Of a stretch of 64,000 bases of DNA, positions 1-8,792 are shown one piece after another; the stretch's first letter is position 1; the number at the start of each line of letters is the position of its first letter. Under the pieces are notes generated by a model. The model was not told the origin of the DNA. It ran no database searches and saw nothing but the letters and a program-made list of their open reading frames with translations. A program made the translations under genes and the position numbers. Source of the DNA: JABJOR01 sp965603075 (lineage in GTDB: Bacteria > Pseudomonadota > Alphaproteobacteria > Rhodospirillales > Casp-alpha2); assembly GCA_965603075.1 (NCBI GenBank), contig CBFDBO010000003.1, positions 124,001-188,000 on the forward strand, read 5' to 3'.

Positions 1-621
1 ATGACTGTAGAATGTGAATTTTCTGTCTGGCATGAAAGCAAATAGGCGCTTTCTGCCTTTTTTAACCAAACGTTCAACCGCGAGTTTTGCAAATTTCTCA
101 TTGTCGTAATCTACAAATAAATGCGGGGTCGAAAATTCAGTACGTCCATGACAAACAAATGGGAAGTTATTTTCGATCAACATACGAACACGACTATCAA
201 ATGGTTCTGTTCGAGAAAAGATCACCCCATCTGCCATACGATTACGAATAATCATTTCGATTGTTTTTGTTTCGGTGCCGTCTTCAAAGCTGGGGGTTAC
301 CACTAAATTGAAATTTGTATCTTTCAAAGCATTTGTCAGGCCCATGATAAGCAGATTTGAAAATCCCAATATCTCGTCATGAGGACTTAAAATTAGACTG
401 ATTACATTTGTTCGCCCGGTTCTTAGTCTTTGTGCAGCCCGGTCGGGAACATAGCCAATTTTCTCCGCAACCTCTGCAACACGTTTTCGTGTGCCGACAG
501 CAATTTCAGGAGCTCCTGATAGCGCACGCGAAACAGTTGTAACCGCCAAACCCGTTAATTCAGCAATTGTCTTTAAAGTTGGGCGTTTATCAATTTTCGT
601 TGATGGTAAGGTACTCGGCAT
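1..621 (-). CDS. LacI-family transcriptional repressor (3' end beyond window)
   Basis: The frame is open from the ATG at 621 down to base 1, so about 207 residues are visible and the C-terminal third is missing. Residues about 15-35 form a LacI-type helix-turn-helix (TIAELTGLAVTTVSRAL), followed by the hinge region and the start of a periplasmic-binding-protein-like ligand domain (TNVISLILS). It is divergent from the sugar ABC operon that starts at 859, and two LacI-style palindromes lie between them. The inference is that it represses that operon, and perhaps itself, until a sugar or sugar phosphate binds. The inducer cannot be read from the sequence. Confidence 0.93.
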   Translation of the reverse strand, partial: MPSTLPSTKIDKRPTLKTIAELTGLAVTTVSRALSGAPEIAVGTRKRVAEVAEKIGYVPDRAAQRLRTGRTNVISLILSPHDEILGFSNLLIMGLTNALKDTNFNLVVTPSFEDGTETKTIEMIIRNRMADGVIFSRTEPFDSRVRMLIENNFPFVCHGRTEFSTPHLFVDYDNEKFAKLAVERLVKKGRKRLFAFMPDRKFTFYSH

Positions 622-670
622 ATGTATTCCATGGGGTTAATAATTAGATCTGATGTTTGTAGCGCAGTTA

Positions 671-688
671 ATTTATAACGATATAAAT
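671..688. promoter_or_regulatory. Distal LacI-type operator, near-perfect palindrome
   Basis: ATTTATAACGATATAAAT is an 18-bp palindrome with one asymmetric central position and the CG centre usual for LacI-family sites. It sits 49 bp upstream of the lacI-type start codon, on the regulator side of the intergenic region, so it may serve autoregulation or looping with the site at 796-813. Confidence 0.7.
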
Positions 689-781
689 CTAAAAAAAACA
701 ATTTTTTAATGGTTATATACCTCACCTATAAAGTAAAGGGACCATAATAGGCAATATTTATATAAAATTCTTATAATTCAG

Positions 782-813
782 TTGACTCGTACTGCATTTA
801 TAACGTTATAAAT
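782..813 (+). promoter_or_regulatory. Sugar-operon promoter with embedded perfect 18-bp operator
   Basis: TTGACT at 782-787 reads as a -35 box, and a TTATAA/TATAAA element 18-19 bp downstream reads as the -10. The -10 lies inside ATTTATAACGTTATAAAT (796-813), a perfect palindrome. A repressor bound here would cover the -10, which is the standard arrangement for LacI-type repression. The ribosome-binding site AGGGAG follows at 845-850 before the ATG at 859. Confidence 0.72.
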
Positions 814-858
814 AACTATGAGGTAATTAAGCTTCATAATTCTTAGGGAGAATTTATA

Positions 859-2109
859 ATGAAATTTTCAAAAATTTTGAAAATTACATCAGCGGCTGCG
901 GTTTTGGCGTTTACGTCAAATGTAGCATCTGCTGCTGATGTTGAAGTACTTCACTGGTGGACATCCGGTGGTGAAGCTGCTGCCGTTGGTGTTCTGAAAG
1001 ATGATTTAGCAAGTAAAGGCGTCGGCTGGAAAGATATGCCTGTCGCTGGTGGTGGTGGTACTGATGCCATGACCGTATTGCGTGCTCGTGTTACGGCTGG
1101 CAACGCACCGACCGCTGCACAGATGCTAGGTTTCGACATTATCGATTGGGCCTCGTCAACCGGTAAACTAGGTAACTTGAATTCCGTAGCGAATGCTGAA
1201 GGTTGGGATGCTGTCATTCCGAGCGCGCTTCAAGCTTTTTCAAAATATGAAGGCAACTGGATTGCTGCACCTGTAAACGTTCACTCAACTAACTGGGTTT
1301 GGGTGAATAAAAGCGCACTTGATGCTGCTGGTGGAAAAGCCCCAACAACATGGGACGAATTGGTTACTGTTCTTGACGCAATGAAAGCAAATGGTATCAC
1401 ACCTTTGGCCCACGGTGGTCAGGCATGGCAAGATGCAACGATCTTTGACGCTGTTGTTCTATCCTTGGGCGATGCATTTTACAAAGATACAATGATCGAT
1501 CTTGACCCAGCGGTTCTTGGTGGATCAACAATGGTTACTGCTTTCGACCGTATGGCTAAACTTCGTTCTTATGTTGATGATAACTTCTCTGGACGTGATT
1601 GGAACCTTGCTTCTGCTATGGTTATCGAAGGTAAAGCTGGCATGCAGATGATGGGTGATTGGGCCAAAGGCGAATTTTTGAAAGCTGGTAAAGTACCAGG
1701 TAAAGATTTCGTCTGCATACGTTTCCCAAGCACACAAGGTTCGGTAACTTTCAACTCAGATCAATTCGTTATGTTTGATCAAGGCGGTGATTCTTCTGCT
1801 CAGTTGAAAATGGCTTCATCAGTGATGAACCCAGTATTCCAATCTGCATTCAACGTCGTTAAAGGTTCTGTACCTGCACGTACAGACGTACCAAACACGG
1901 ACTTCGATGACTGTGGTAAAAAAGGTATGGCTGATCTTGCTGAAGCCGCTTCTTCTGGTGGTTTGTTCGGTTCAATGGCGCATGGTCACTCCGCACCTGC
2001 ATCCATTAAAAACGCTATTTATGATGTTGTAACCGCCCACTTTAACGGCGAGTACGACAGTGCAACAGCGGCTAAAGAACTTGCTTCTGCCGTTGCAGCA
2101 GCAAAATAA
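859..2109 (+). CDS. Sugar ABC transporter, periplasmic substrate-binding protein
   Basis: This 416-residue protein starts with a Sec signal peptide, with likely cleavage after VASA at residue 25, followed by ADVEVLHWWTSGGE, the typical start of a mature family-1 solute-binding protein. It should capture a sugar in the periplasm and hand it to the permeases encoded downstream. Its length and the two-permease plus MalK-like ATPase context match the glucose/mannose (GtsA-like) group, but the actual sugar is inference. A strong RBS and a stem-loop right after the stop fit the high expression usual for binding proteins. Confidence 0.93.
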   Translation: MKFSKILKITSAAAVLAFTSNVASAADVEVLHWWTSGGEAAAVGVLKDDLASKGVGWKDMPVAGGGGTDAMTVLRARVTAGNAPTAAQMLGFDIIDWASSTGKLGNLNSVANAEGWDAVIPSALQAFSKYEGNWIAAPVNVHSTNWVWVNKSALDAAGGKAPTTWDELVTVLDAMKANGITPLAHGGQAWQDATIFDAVVLSLGDAFYKDTMIDLDPAVLGGSTMVTAFDRMAKLRSYVDDNFSGRDWNLASAMVIEGKAGMQMMGDWAKGEFLKAGKVPGKDFVCIRFPSTQGSVTFNSDQFVMFDQGGDSSAQLKMASSVMNPVFQSAFNVVKGSVPARTDVPNTDFDDCGKKGMADLAEAASSGGLFGSMAHGHSAPASIKNAIYDVVTAHFNGEYDSATAAKELASAVAAAK

Positions 2110-2150
2110 TTAGTGAAATATAATAAAACAATCTATTCTAGAAACCTAAT

Positions 2151-2175
2151 GACTGGCGGGCATTGCTCGCCAGTC
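2151..2175 (+). terminator. Intercistronic stem-loop after the binding-protein gene
   Basis: GACTGGCG pairs with CGCCAGTC, with an inner G-T and GC extension and a three-base loop, followed by TAATTTTT. It lies 42 bp after the binding-protein stop and 18 bp before the permease start. In such operons this kind of structure stabilises the upstream mRNA and partly terminates transcription, giving more binding protein than permease. Confidence 0.75.
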
Positions 2176-2193
2176 TAATTTTTAGGTGGTGTT

Positions 2194-3069
2194 ATGAAAA
2201 ATAAACTTCAGCAATGGTTGCCTCGTCTCGTCATGGCACCAAGCTTCTTCTTCGTTCTCTTATTTGTTTATGGGTTCATACTCTATACGGGGTATCTGTC
2301 GATGACAGATTCTCGCATGTTGCCGTCTTATGGTTGGGTAGGGCTTGATAATTATTACAAGCTTTTTTCGCTTCGTCATTGGGATACGGCCATGAAAAAT
2401 TTGGCAATATTTGGTATTCTTTATATTACGATTAGTTCAGTTTTGGGCTTGTTTTTGGCAATTTTACTGGACCAAAAAATCAGAGGCGAAGGCTTTATTC
2501 GCCCGATCTATCTATACCCCATGGCGCTTTCTTTTATTGTGACAGGAACAGCATGGAAATGGTTTTTAGATCCCGGCATTGGTATTGAAAACACCATGCA
2601 TGCTTGGGGTTGGGAAAGCTTCCACTTTGCATGGATCAAAGACAGTGGTTTAGCTATTTATACCGTCGTCATTGCAGCCGTTTGGCAATCGTCAGGCTTT
2701 GTCATGGCGATGTTTTTGGCGGGGCTTCGTGGTGTTGATACTGAAATCATTCGGGCCGCTCAAATTGATGGCGCATCGGGTATAACAATTTACCGACGAA
2801 TTATCATTCCTATGATGCGCCCAGTATTTTTATCAGCCTTTGTTGTTTTGGCGCATTTAGCTATTAAGGCCTACGATCTGGTTATTGCCTTGACTGGTGG
2901 TGGTCCGGGACGCGCAACAGAGGTTCCCGCAACCTTTATGTATTCCTATACATATACCCGAAATCAAATGGGCATAGGTGCATCATCGGCTATTATCATG
3001 ATGGTGATGATATTCTCTATTATCATACCGTATCTTTACGGAGAGTTGAAACGTGGAGATAATCAATGA
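2194..3069 (+). CDS. Sugar ABC transporter permease (MalF/UgpA-like)
   Basis: A 291-residue inner-membrane protein with about six transmembrane segments, the first at about residues 14-35. The EAA loop that docks to the ATPase is visible around residues 184-205 (IRAAQIDGAS then IIIPMMRP). RBS AGGTGG precedes the ATG. Its 3' end overlaps the next permease by four bases (ATGA), so translation of the two is probably coupled. It should form the heterodimeric channel with the protein encoded at 3066. Confidence 0.93.
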   Translation: MKNKLQQWLPRLVMAPSFFFVLLFVYGFILYTGYLSMTDSRMLPSYGWVGLDNYYKLFSLRHWDTAMKNLAIFGILYITISSVLGLFLAILLDQKIRGEGFIRPIYLYPMALSFIVTGTAWKWFLDPGIGIENTMHAWGWESFHFAWIKDSGLAIYTVVIAAVWQSSGFVMAMFLAGLRGVDTEIIRAAQIDGASGITIYRRIIIPMMRPVFLSAFVVLAHLAIKAYDLVIALTGGGPGRATEVPATFMYSYTYTRNQMGIGASSAIIMMVMIFSIIIPYLYGELKRGDNQ

Positions 3070-3947
3070 GTGCTCATTCGCAACAAGCTGGCGTCAGTAG
3101 CAGTCGGTTAATACGCGCGTTGATTTATACGACCCTGATAATATTCGTCATATATTATATGTTGCCGCTTTATGTAATGATTGTTAATTCATTAAAGCCG
3201 TTGTCTGAAATCCGCGGTGGTGATTTAATGGCGTTGCCGGAACTTTGGACACTAGAAGCATGGCGCTCAGCGTGGTCGACGGCTCAAATTGGTGTGGAGC
3301 CTACGGGGCTAAAACCGTACTTTATCAACTCCATCATGATCGTGGTTCCTGCTGTATTTATATCTACTGTTTTGGGGGCGCTTAATGGTTATGTGCTGAC
3401 AAAGTGGAAATTTAAAGGCGACGGAATAGTTTTCGGCATGTTGTTGTTATCGTGTTTCATCCCGTTTCAAATTGTTCTTATTCCAGCAGCAAAAATATTA
3501 GGAATGTTAGGACTGGCAGGGACGATTCAGGGGTTGATACTAATTCATGTTGTTTATGGCATTGGGTTCTCAACATTATTCTTCCGGAATTATTACGCTG
3601 CGTTCCCAACCGAACTTGTGAAAGCAGCCATTATTGATGGCGCATCATTTTTTCAAATTTTCAGGCGAATTTTGTTGCCAAGCTCGGGGCCGATCATCGT
3701 TGTGACCGTCATCTGGCAATTTACAAACCAGTGGAACGACTTTTTGTTCGGTGCTTCATTCTCCGGATATGGAACAACTCCTATGACGGTGGCTTTGAAT
3801 AATCTTGTGAATTCTTCAACGGGCGTAAAAGAGTATAATGTACACTTTGCCGGAGCAATCTTGGCGGCATTCCCTACATTACTGGTCTACATCGTCGCTG
3901 GAAAATATTTTGTGCGTGGCTTGATGGCTGGCGCGGTTAAAGGATAA
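3066..3947 (+). CDS. Sugar ABC transporter permease (MalG/UgpE-like)
   Basis: A 293-residue inner-membrane protein with about six membrane segments, the first at about residues 17-39 after a short cytoplasmic N-terminus. The EAA motif reads KAAIIDGASFFQIFRRI near residues 185-200. The start codon overlaps the stop of the preceding permease, and the ATPase gene begins four bases after this stop. It is the second half of the sugar channel; specificity is probably set by the binding protein. Confidence 0.93.
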   Translation: MSAHSQQAGVSSSRLIRALIYTTLIIFVIYYMLPLYVMIVNSLKPLSEIRGGDLMALPELWTLEAWRSAWSTAQIGVEPTGLKPYFINSIMIVVPAVFISTVLGALNGYVLTKWKFKGDGIVFGMLLLSCFIPFQIVLIPAAKILGMLGLAGTIQGLILIHVVYGIGFSTLFFRNYYAAFPTELVKAAIIDGASFFQIFRRILLPSSGPIIVVTVIWQFTNQWNDFLFGASFSGYGTTPMTVALNNLVNSSTGVKEYNVHFAGAILAAFPTLLVYIVAGKYFVRGLMAGAVKG

Positions 3948-3951
3948 TTAT

Positions 3952-5064
3952 ATGGCATCCCTAAAAATAAAAGACCTCTATAAATCATATGGTAAAGTTG
4001 AAGTCCTCAAGGGCATCGATTTGGAAATTGAGGATGGTGGTTTTCTGGTTCTGGTCGGACCTTCTGGTTGTGGTAAATCTACATTATTAAACACAATTGC
4101 CGGATTAGAGGATATTACCGCCGGTGATATCTATATTGGAGAACGATCGGTTGCGGGTATTCATCCATCCAAACGTGATATCGCAATGGTATTCCAGTCT
4201 TACGCTTTATACCCCAACATGTCCGTCGCTGAAAATATCAGCTTTGGTATGGAAATCAGAAACATTGATAAAGAAACGCGTCAAATTGCAATCGATAAAG
4301 TTTCTTCTATGTTGCAAATTGGTGAGTTGCTTGAACGTAAACCGGGGCAGCTATCAGGCGGACAGCGCCAACGTGTGGCCATGGGGCGTGCGCTGGTACG
4401 TGATCCTCAGGTCTTTTTATTTGATGAACCGCTATCCAATTTAGATGCAAAACTACGTGTGGATATGCGTACCGAAATTAAACGGTTGCATCACCGTATG
4501 GGGACAACAATTGTCTATGTGACCCACGATCAAATTGAAGCCCTGACGCTTGCAACAAAAATTGCCATTCTTCAAGATGGTTATTTACAACAGTTCGGGA
4601 CCCCCGATGAAGTTTACAACGACCCCACAAATATGTTCGTGGCAACCTTCATGGGATCACCTTCTATGAACTTGATGGAAGTTGGAGTTATTCAATCAAA
4701 GGGTGGGTTGGCCATTGAAATAGCAACGGATGAAGCGGACAAGTTAATTTTACCCGTGGATGACAATTCCGGGTTAAGAGAATACATCGATAAAAAAGTT
4801 ATGTTTGGTATTCGTCCAGAGGCATTAACCGATCCCGAAGGGGCTGATCGAACCGATGCAAAAATTGTTCACCAAGATTGTATGATCGAAGTGTTGCAAC
4901 CCGCAGGCTCCGATACATTCGCAGTCATTAATTTAGGCGGTAAAGAGGCTATTGCTCGGTTGCATGCTGATGCTAAAATTGTGGCGGGCAAGAAAGAAAC
5001 GTTGGCTTTCAATATGGCAAAAGTAGTATTTTTCGATATAAATACAACGGACCGTATTCGTTAG
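3952..5064 (+). CDS. Sugar ABC transporter ATPase (MalK/UgpC family)
   Basis: A 370-residue cytoplasmic ATPase. Walker A is GPSGCGKST at residues 36-44, the ABC signature is LSGGQRQR, Walker B is VFLFDEP followed by the D-loop SNLDAK, and the switch His is in THDQ. The roughly 130-residue C-terminal part is the OB-fold/TOBE regulatory domain typical of MalK-like subunits of carbohydrate importers. It hydrolyses ATP to drive import through the permease pair encoded upstream. Confidence 0.95.
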   Translation: MASLKIKDLYKSYGKVEVLKGIDLEIEDGGFLVLVGPSGCGKSTLLNTIAGLEDITAGDIYIGERSVAGIHPSKRDIAMVFQSYALYPNMSVAENISFGMEIRNIDKETRQIAIDKVSSMLQIGELLERKPGQLSGGQRQRVAMGRALVRDPQVFLFDEPLSNLDAKLRVDMRTEIKRLHHRMGTTIVYVTHDQIEALTLATKIAILQDGYLQQFGTPDEVYNDPTNMFVATFMGSPSMNLMEVGVIQSKGGLAIEIATDEADKLILPVDDNSGLREYIDKKVMFGIRPEALTDPEGADRTDAKIVHQDCMIEVLQPAGSDTFAVINLGGKEAIARLHADAKIVAGKKETLAFNMAKVVFFDINTTDRIR

Positions 5065-5081
5065 GTTTGATTGTTTAGGGT

Positions 5082-6017
5082 ATGAATACAAACGTTATTA
5101 AGCTGCAAAATAGAAAGGCTTCTGTTGATGTCTTTACTGAGGGTGCCAGTCTTCATAACTATTGTTATAGGAGCGAGGGTGGTGAAACCTTCAAGCCATT
5201 TGCAGAGGCTGTCTGGCAAGAAGAGCACCTAACTACCATTAAGGAAAACACGCCAAGGCACCTTCAACTAATTGGTGGTGAGTGGCCATGTGTTCCTTTT
5301 GGTACAACAGAAAATGATCACGCGCATCATGGTTATGGCAGTGATCATGAATGGCGCGTAGAGCAAAAAACCACCGACACACTATCCCTGAGCATTGATT
5401 ACCCATTGAGTCACAACATTAAAAGGCTCACAAGAGGTATCAAGTTATGTCCAAATACGGGGGATTTAGAATTATCCCTCGAGATAGTATCCAGGACTGA
5501 TTGTCGTATGCCGGTTGGTTTACACCCTATATTTAAGTTGCCACAAGAAAATAATACTTTGCATATCGTTCCTCCAAAATTTAAATCGGGCTCTAGTGCA
5601 CCATCAGATATTTTACCGAAGACTAGCAAGGTAAAACCCTCGACAATGATCACACTGAATTCCGAGCTTTGGGATACCGCATATTCGTTAGGTGAAACAC
5701 TGATACAAATCTGGCAAACCAATGGTAAAATTGAGCTCCAGTATTTGAAGGACAAATTTACAGTCCATATGACTTGGAACGAAGATGATTTTCCGCATTG
5801 TCTCTTTTGGATTGCAAGCCCAGGGCTTAACAAGAATCCTTTAGGGGGTGGGTTCACAGGAATCGGTGTTGAGCCAACACATTCCTTTTTTGATAAAAAT
5901 GATTTGGCCGATCAATATTCATCTTTGCACAAAATAAATGATAACAATTTTGGTGTTGAGCTTTGGGGTAATGTAACGTGGCGCACAGATTATAGGATTG
6001 GTTGTCAAAAGTTCTAA
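5082..6017 (+). CDS. Aldose 1-epimerase-like protein
   Basis: A 311-residue protein of the galactose mutarotase-like fold. Visible hallmarks are the early HxxH-containing stretch (NDHAHHGYG near residues 85-93), a conserved VGLHPIFKLP in the middle (the usual catalytic-His region) and GVEPTHSFF near the C-terminus, where mutarotases carry their catalytic Glu. It starts 17 bp after the ATPase stop, so it is almost certainly co-transcribed and would interconvert anomers of the imported sugar. No signal peptide is seen, so it is cytoplasmic. Distance from well-studied GalM makes the exact substrate uncertain. Confidence 0.8.
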   Translation: MNTNVIKLQNRKASVDVFTEGASLHNYCYRSEGGETFKPFAEAVWQEEHLTTIKENTPRHLQLIGGEWPCVPFGTTENDHAHHGYGSDHEWRVEQKTTDTLSLSIDYPLSHNIKRLTRGIKLCPNTGDLELSLEIVSRTDCRMPVGLHPIFKLPQENNTLHIVPPKFKSGSSAPSDILPKTSKVKPSTMITLNSELWDTAYSLGETLIQIWQTNGKIELQYLKDKFTVHMTWNEDDFPHCLFWIASPGLNKNPLGGGFTGIGVEPTHSFFDKNDLADQYSSLHKINDNNFGVELWGNVTWRTDYRIGCQKF

Positions 6018-6368
6018 TTAGAACCAAATTTCAGGTATTCAATATTTCTTGACAGAACATAGAAATAACTTGTTTAGAATCAGCGCTGTAGGATAACTAT
6101 AATCAAAAATTGATTTAATTTTTATTGAAATTCAATGCATGCTTTAAATGAAAAATATCAATAATATTGATGACGATTCCTATAAAATCGATATTTTTAT
6201 TTCATTAAACTTAAAAATATGATTAGATATCTCTCTGAATTATTTTGCCGCACTTGATGAACATATTATGGATTGTTTTCTTTCATAATTAACTTGTCTG
6301 CTCAACGTGCTGCTATATCTTTGGGTAAAATTTATGGGCCTAAAGAAATGAAAAGGAGGCAATGACTG
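6018..6368. other. AT-rich intergenic region with several small palindromes
   Basis: No coding frame is convincing here. Inverted repeats are ATTGAA-A-TTCAAT at 6124-6136, ATCAAT-AAT-ATTGAT at 6157-6171, and AAAAATATC at 6151-6159 matching GATATTTTT at 6190-6198. They precede the GntR-type regulator gene and may be its own operators. I see no clear terminator for the sugar operon. AAGGAGG at 6353-6359 is the RBS for the GTG start at 6369. Confidence 0.5.
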
Positions 6369-7049
6369 GTGCTTAAAGAAATCGATATAGAATCAGATAC
6401 TGCTTCTCTGACAAGTCAGACTTATCAACGTCTCCACTCGATGATTCTTCGCGGAGAGTTAGAGCCTGGACTTAAATTAAAGATCGAAGGCTTGTGCAAA
6501 GCTTTAGGAACCGGCGCCAGTCCCGTGCGTGAGGCACTCAGCTTATTAACATCAGACCAGCTGGTTGAACGTATTGATCAACGTGGTTTCAGAGTTGCTT
6601 ATGTTAGTAAAGATGATTTTGAAGAATTGCTTAAAACCCGATGCTGGTTAGAAGAAGTTGCCTTACGAGAATCCATAAAATCTGGTAATGCAGAATGGGA
6701 AGAGCAACTGATATTATTGCATCACCGATTAGTCCGCGCGCCCAGATCCATCGAAGATGAAAACTTTGTTTCAAATATTGATTGGGAAGTCCATCATAAA
6801 AAATTCCACATCGCTTTAATATCGGGCTGTGGATCTTCTATACTTTTAAAAATCTGTGATCAATTATATGACCAAAATATCCGCTACAGAAACATTGCAG
6901 GTCAAATGGCCTATCAGAAGCGCTATATAAATAATGAACATAGTGCCATTTTACAGCATGTTTTAAATCGCGACGCGGATAAAGCAGTATCAGAATTGAT
7001 CTCCCATTATCGTAAAACAGGTGAGTTTCTAGCCAAACAACTTAAATAG
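6369..7049 (+). CDS. GntR-family regulator, FadR subfamily (FCD domain)
   Basis: A 226-residue DNA-binding regulator that starts with GTG behind a strong AAGGAGG; the ATG seven bases earlier runs into a stop after four codons. Residues about 15-75 are the winged helix (SPVREALSLLTSDQLVERIDQ). Residues about 85-215 are the all-helical FCD ligand domain, with the metal-ligand-type His pattern (HHKKFHIALI and later NEHSAIL). Such proteins usually sense small carboxylic acids. The HMG-CoA lyase gene 180 bp downstream makes a role in carboxylate or leucine/ketone catabolism possible, but this is inference. Confidence 0.88.
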   Translation: MLKEIDIESDTASLTSQTYQRLHSMILRGELEPGLKLKIEGLCKALGTGASPVREALSLLTSDQLVERIDQRGFRVAYVSKDDFEELLKTRCWLEEVALRESIKSGNAEWEEQLILLHHRLVRAPRSIEDENFVSNIDWEVHHKKFHIALISGCGSSILLKICDQLYDQNIRYRNIAGQMAYQKRYINNEHSAILQHVLNRDADKAVSELISHYRKTGEFLAKQLK

Positions 7050-7054
7050 TATAA

Positions 7055-7188
7055 ATGGATAAACGAAGAAAAGTATTTGAAATCATTGTAGCTGATCTAC
7101 CCGCAGGTATTGGCTACGTACGTTGCCTACACTTATGTCGAGGTTGAAGAAAATCTTATCTTAAGCAGCCCAGTCCAAGGCGAGGTTC
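7055..7188 (+). pseudogene. Possible frame-broken gene remnant
   Basis: An ATG at 7055 opens a 30-codon frame that stops at 7147. The overlapping +1 frame continues with protein-like sequence (VEVEENLILSSPVQGEVL) to a stop at 7186-7188. That tail resembles the lipoyl/biotinyl-like hairpin of membrane-fusion or carrier proteins. It may be the leftover of a decayed gene between the regulator and the lyase, but chance cannot be excluded. Confidence 0.2.
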
Positions 7189-7229
7189 TATAGGCATATA
7201 TTGTTTTTATTAGAAGAGCTTTATCATAA

Positions 7230-8081
7230 ATGTCAGTTGATCATGTCACTATTTTTGAAGTTGGGGCCAGAGATGGTCTACAAAATGAGAAGCGTATTAT
7301 TTCGACTGTTGATAAAATTAAACTGATTAATTTATTATCCAAAACGGGTCTTTTAAAAATTGAAGCTGCAAGTTTTGTTTCTCCCAAATGGGTGCCGCAA
7401 ATGGCGGATGGGGCTGATGTTATGGATGGGATCGATCGCGATCCTACTATTAGCTATGCAGCTCTCGTTCCCAATATAAAAGGATTTGAGCGTGCTATCA
7501 CAGCCAATGTGGATGAAATTGCTGTTTTTGCCAGTGCCTCGGAAGCCTTTAGCCAAAAGAATATAAATTGCTCCATAGAAGAAAGCATTGCACGTTTCCG
7601 ACCTGTAGTAGAAGCCGCGTCAAATTCTAATCTTCCCGTACGTGGTTATGTTTCTTGTGTGGTAGGGTGTCCATATTCAGGAGATATTATCCCTCAAGAT
7701 GTTGCCCATGTTGTAGAGGCGATGATGGCGCTGGGATGTTATGAGGTCTCCCTCGGAGATACCATTGGAAAAGGAACGCCGCTTTTAATAGATGCGATGC
7801 TGGATGCGGTGTTAAATGTTACGTCCGCACAACAATTAGCGGGGCATTATCATGATACTAATGGATGTGCTTTAGAAAACATTGATGTCAGTTTAAAGCG
7901 GGGTTTACGTGTATTTGATAGTGCAGTCGGCGGACTTGGTGGGTGTCCGTATGCGCCGGGGGCAAAAGGAAATGTCTCTACGGGTCGGGTGGTCAACTTC
8001 TTAAATGATAAAGACATATCTACAGGCATAGATATGAAAAAACTACAACAAGCTGAACACTTCGTTGCAGGGTTAATTTAA
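7230..8081 (+). CDS. Hydroxymethylglutaryl-CoA lyase
   Basis: A 283-residue TIM-barrel enzyme of the HMGL-like family, slightly shorter than the usual 300. It cleaves HMG-CoA to acetoacetate and acetyl-CoA in leucine breakdown. Seen motifs are VGARDGLQNE at the N-terminus (catalytic Arg and metal Asp), HYHDTNG (metal-binding His pair) and the glycine-rich loop with catalytic Cys, GGLGGCPYAPGA. The usual partners (isovaleryl-CoA dehydrogenase, methylcrotonyl-CoA carboxylase) are not beside it. A relative acting on another 3-hydroxy-3-methyl acyl-CoA is possible. Confidence 0.88.
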   Translation: MSVDHVTIFEVGARDGLQNEKRIISTVDKIKLINLLSKTGLLKIEAASFVSPKWVPQMADGADVMDGIDRDPTISYAALVPNIKGFERAITANVDEIAVFASASEAFSQKNINCSIEESIARFRPVVEAASNSNLPVRGYVSCVVGCPYSGDIIPQDVAHVVEAMMALGCYEVSLGDTIGKGTPLLIDAMLDAVLNVTSAQQLAGHYHDTNGCALENIDVSLKRGLRVFDSAVGGLGGCPYAPGAKGNVSTGRVVNFLNDKDISTGIDMKKLQQAEHFVAGLI

Positions 8082-8160
8082 GAGTAGAGAGTCGCTGCAT
8101 TTAAGTGTATCTAATCTCATAAAATAATATCGATCAGATCCGTAATTTTTGGAGAGACCA

Positions 8161-8457
8161 ATGGCTGTTAAACGACTTACATTTTATATCAGTGATGAGA
8201 CGGTCAGTGGCCGTACGCCGGAAGATGTATGGGATAGAATAAATGAAGAGATTGAAGATCTCGATCCGGACTTTATATCACCACTGCCATCGGATCGGTG
8301 TGTTGATACAAAATTGAATACACGGTCCGTCTTTAAAGGGGTGAATCGTCACTTACGAACGTGTGATAAATTATGGGTTGGCGGCATGACACAATGGCCG
8401 CAATTCACAAATATTGATGCCCGAGATTTGGCGTGGTTCAAAGACAAACTTAAATAG
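8161..8457 (+). CDS. Conserved-looking small protein of unknown function
   Basis: I do not recognise this 98-residue protein. ATG at 8161 is preferred because GGAGAG stands five bases upstream; a TTG at 8149 would extend it by four residues but overlaps the RBS. It is acidic in the first half (TPEDVWDRINEEIEDLDPDF) and ends with a Trp-containing segment (KLWVGGMTQWPQF). There is no signal peptide or membrane segment. The composition looks like a real cytoplasmic protein. It stands alone, 80 bp after the lyase gene. Confidence 0.6.
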   Translation: MAVKRLTFYISDETVSGRTPEDVWDRINEEIEDLDPDFISPLPSDRCVDTKLNTRSVFKGVNRHLRTCDKLWVGGMTQWPQFTNIDARDLAWFKDKLK

Positions 8458-8792
8458 CTTCGTTCCCATTCCGCACACTTTTTGGCCTTATATACCCTTT
8501 CGGTTGCGCTGATACTATAGGATTGCTGGCGATACCAATACGGGCTTATTTCCCAAATTTCATCACAACGTTGCTGCAAAGATTTATATTGTTTTCTCAA
8601 CACACACACACCAATTTCTGTGTAATATTAGGAGGTGACGGGGGGCATTTTTTGTTGTTGAGTGGTCGCTGGTTGAATCATTGGTATCTTCCTCCTTATC
8701 GAAATAAAGAGGATTATTTAGTCAAAAATATGGCGTCCTCTGCCTTTACATACGTAACTAAAATTTTGGGATAATGCTGTCTTAATTATTCT
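8458..8792. other. Intergenic stretch without a supported gene
   Basis: Between an unknown small gene and the convergent AOR locus. A TTG-started frame at 8523-8774 exists but has no RBS and no recognisable protein character. A CACACACACACC microrepeat lies near 8600. No clear terminator hairpin was found. Confidence 0.5.

Noticed and set aside
8523..8774. Open frame on the plus strand with a TTG start
   Set aside because: No RBS, no recognisable protein character and a microrepeat inside; treated as non-coding.
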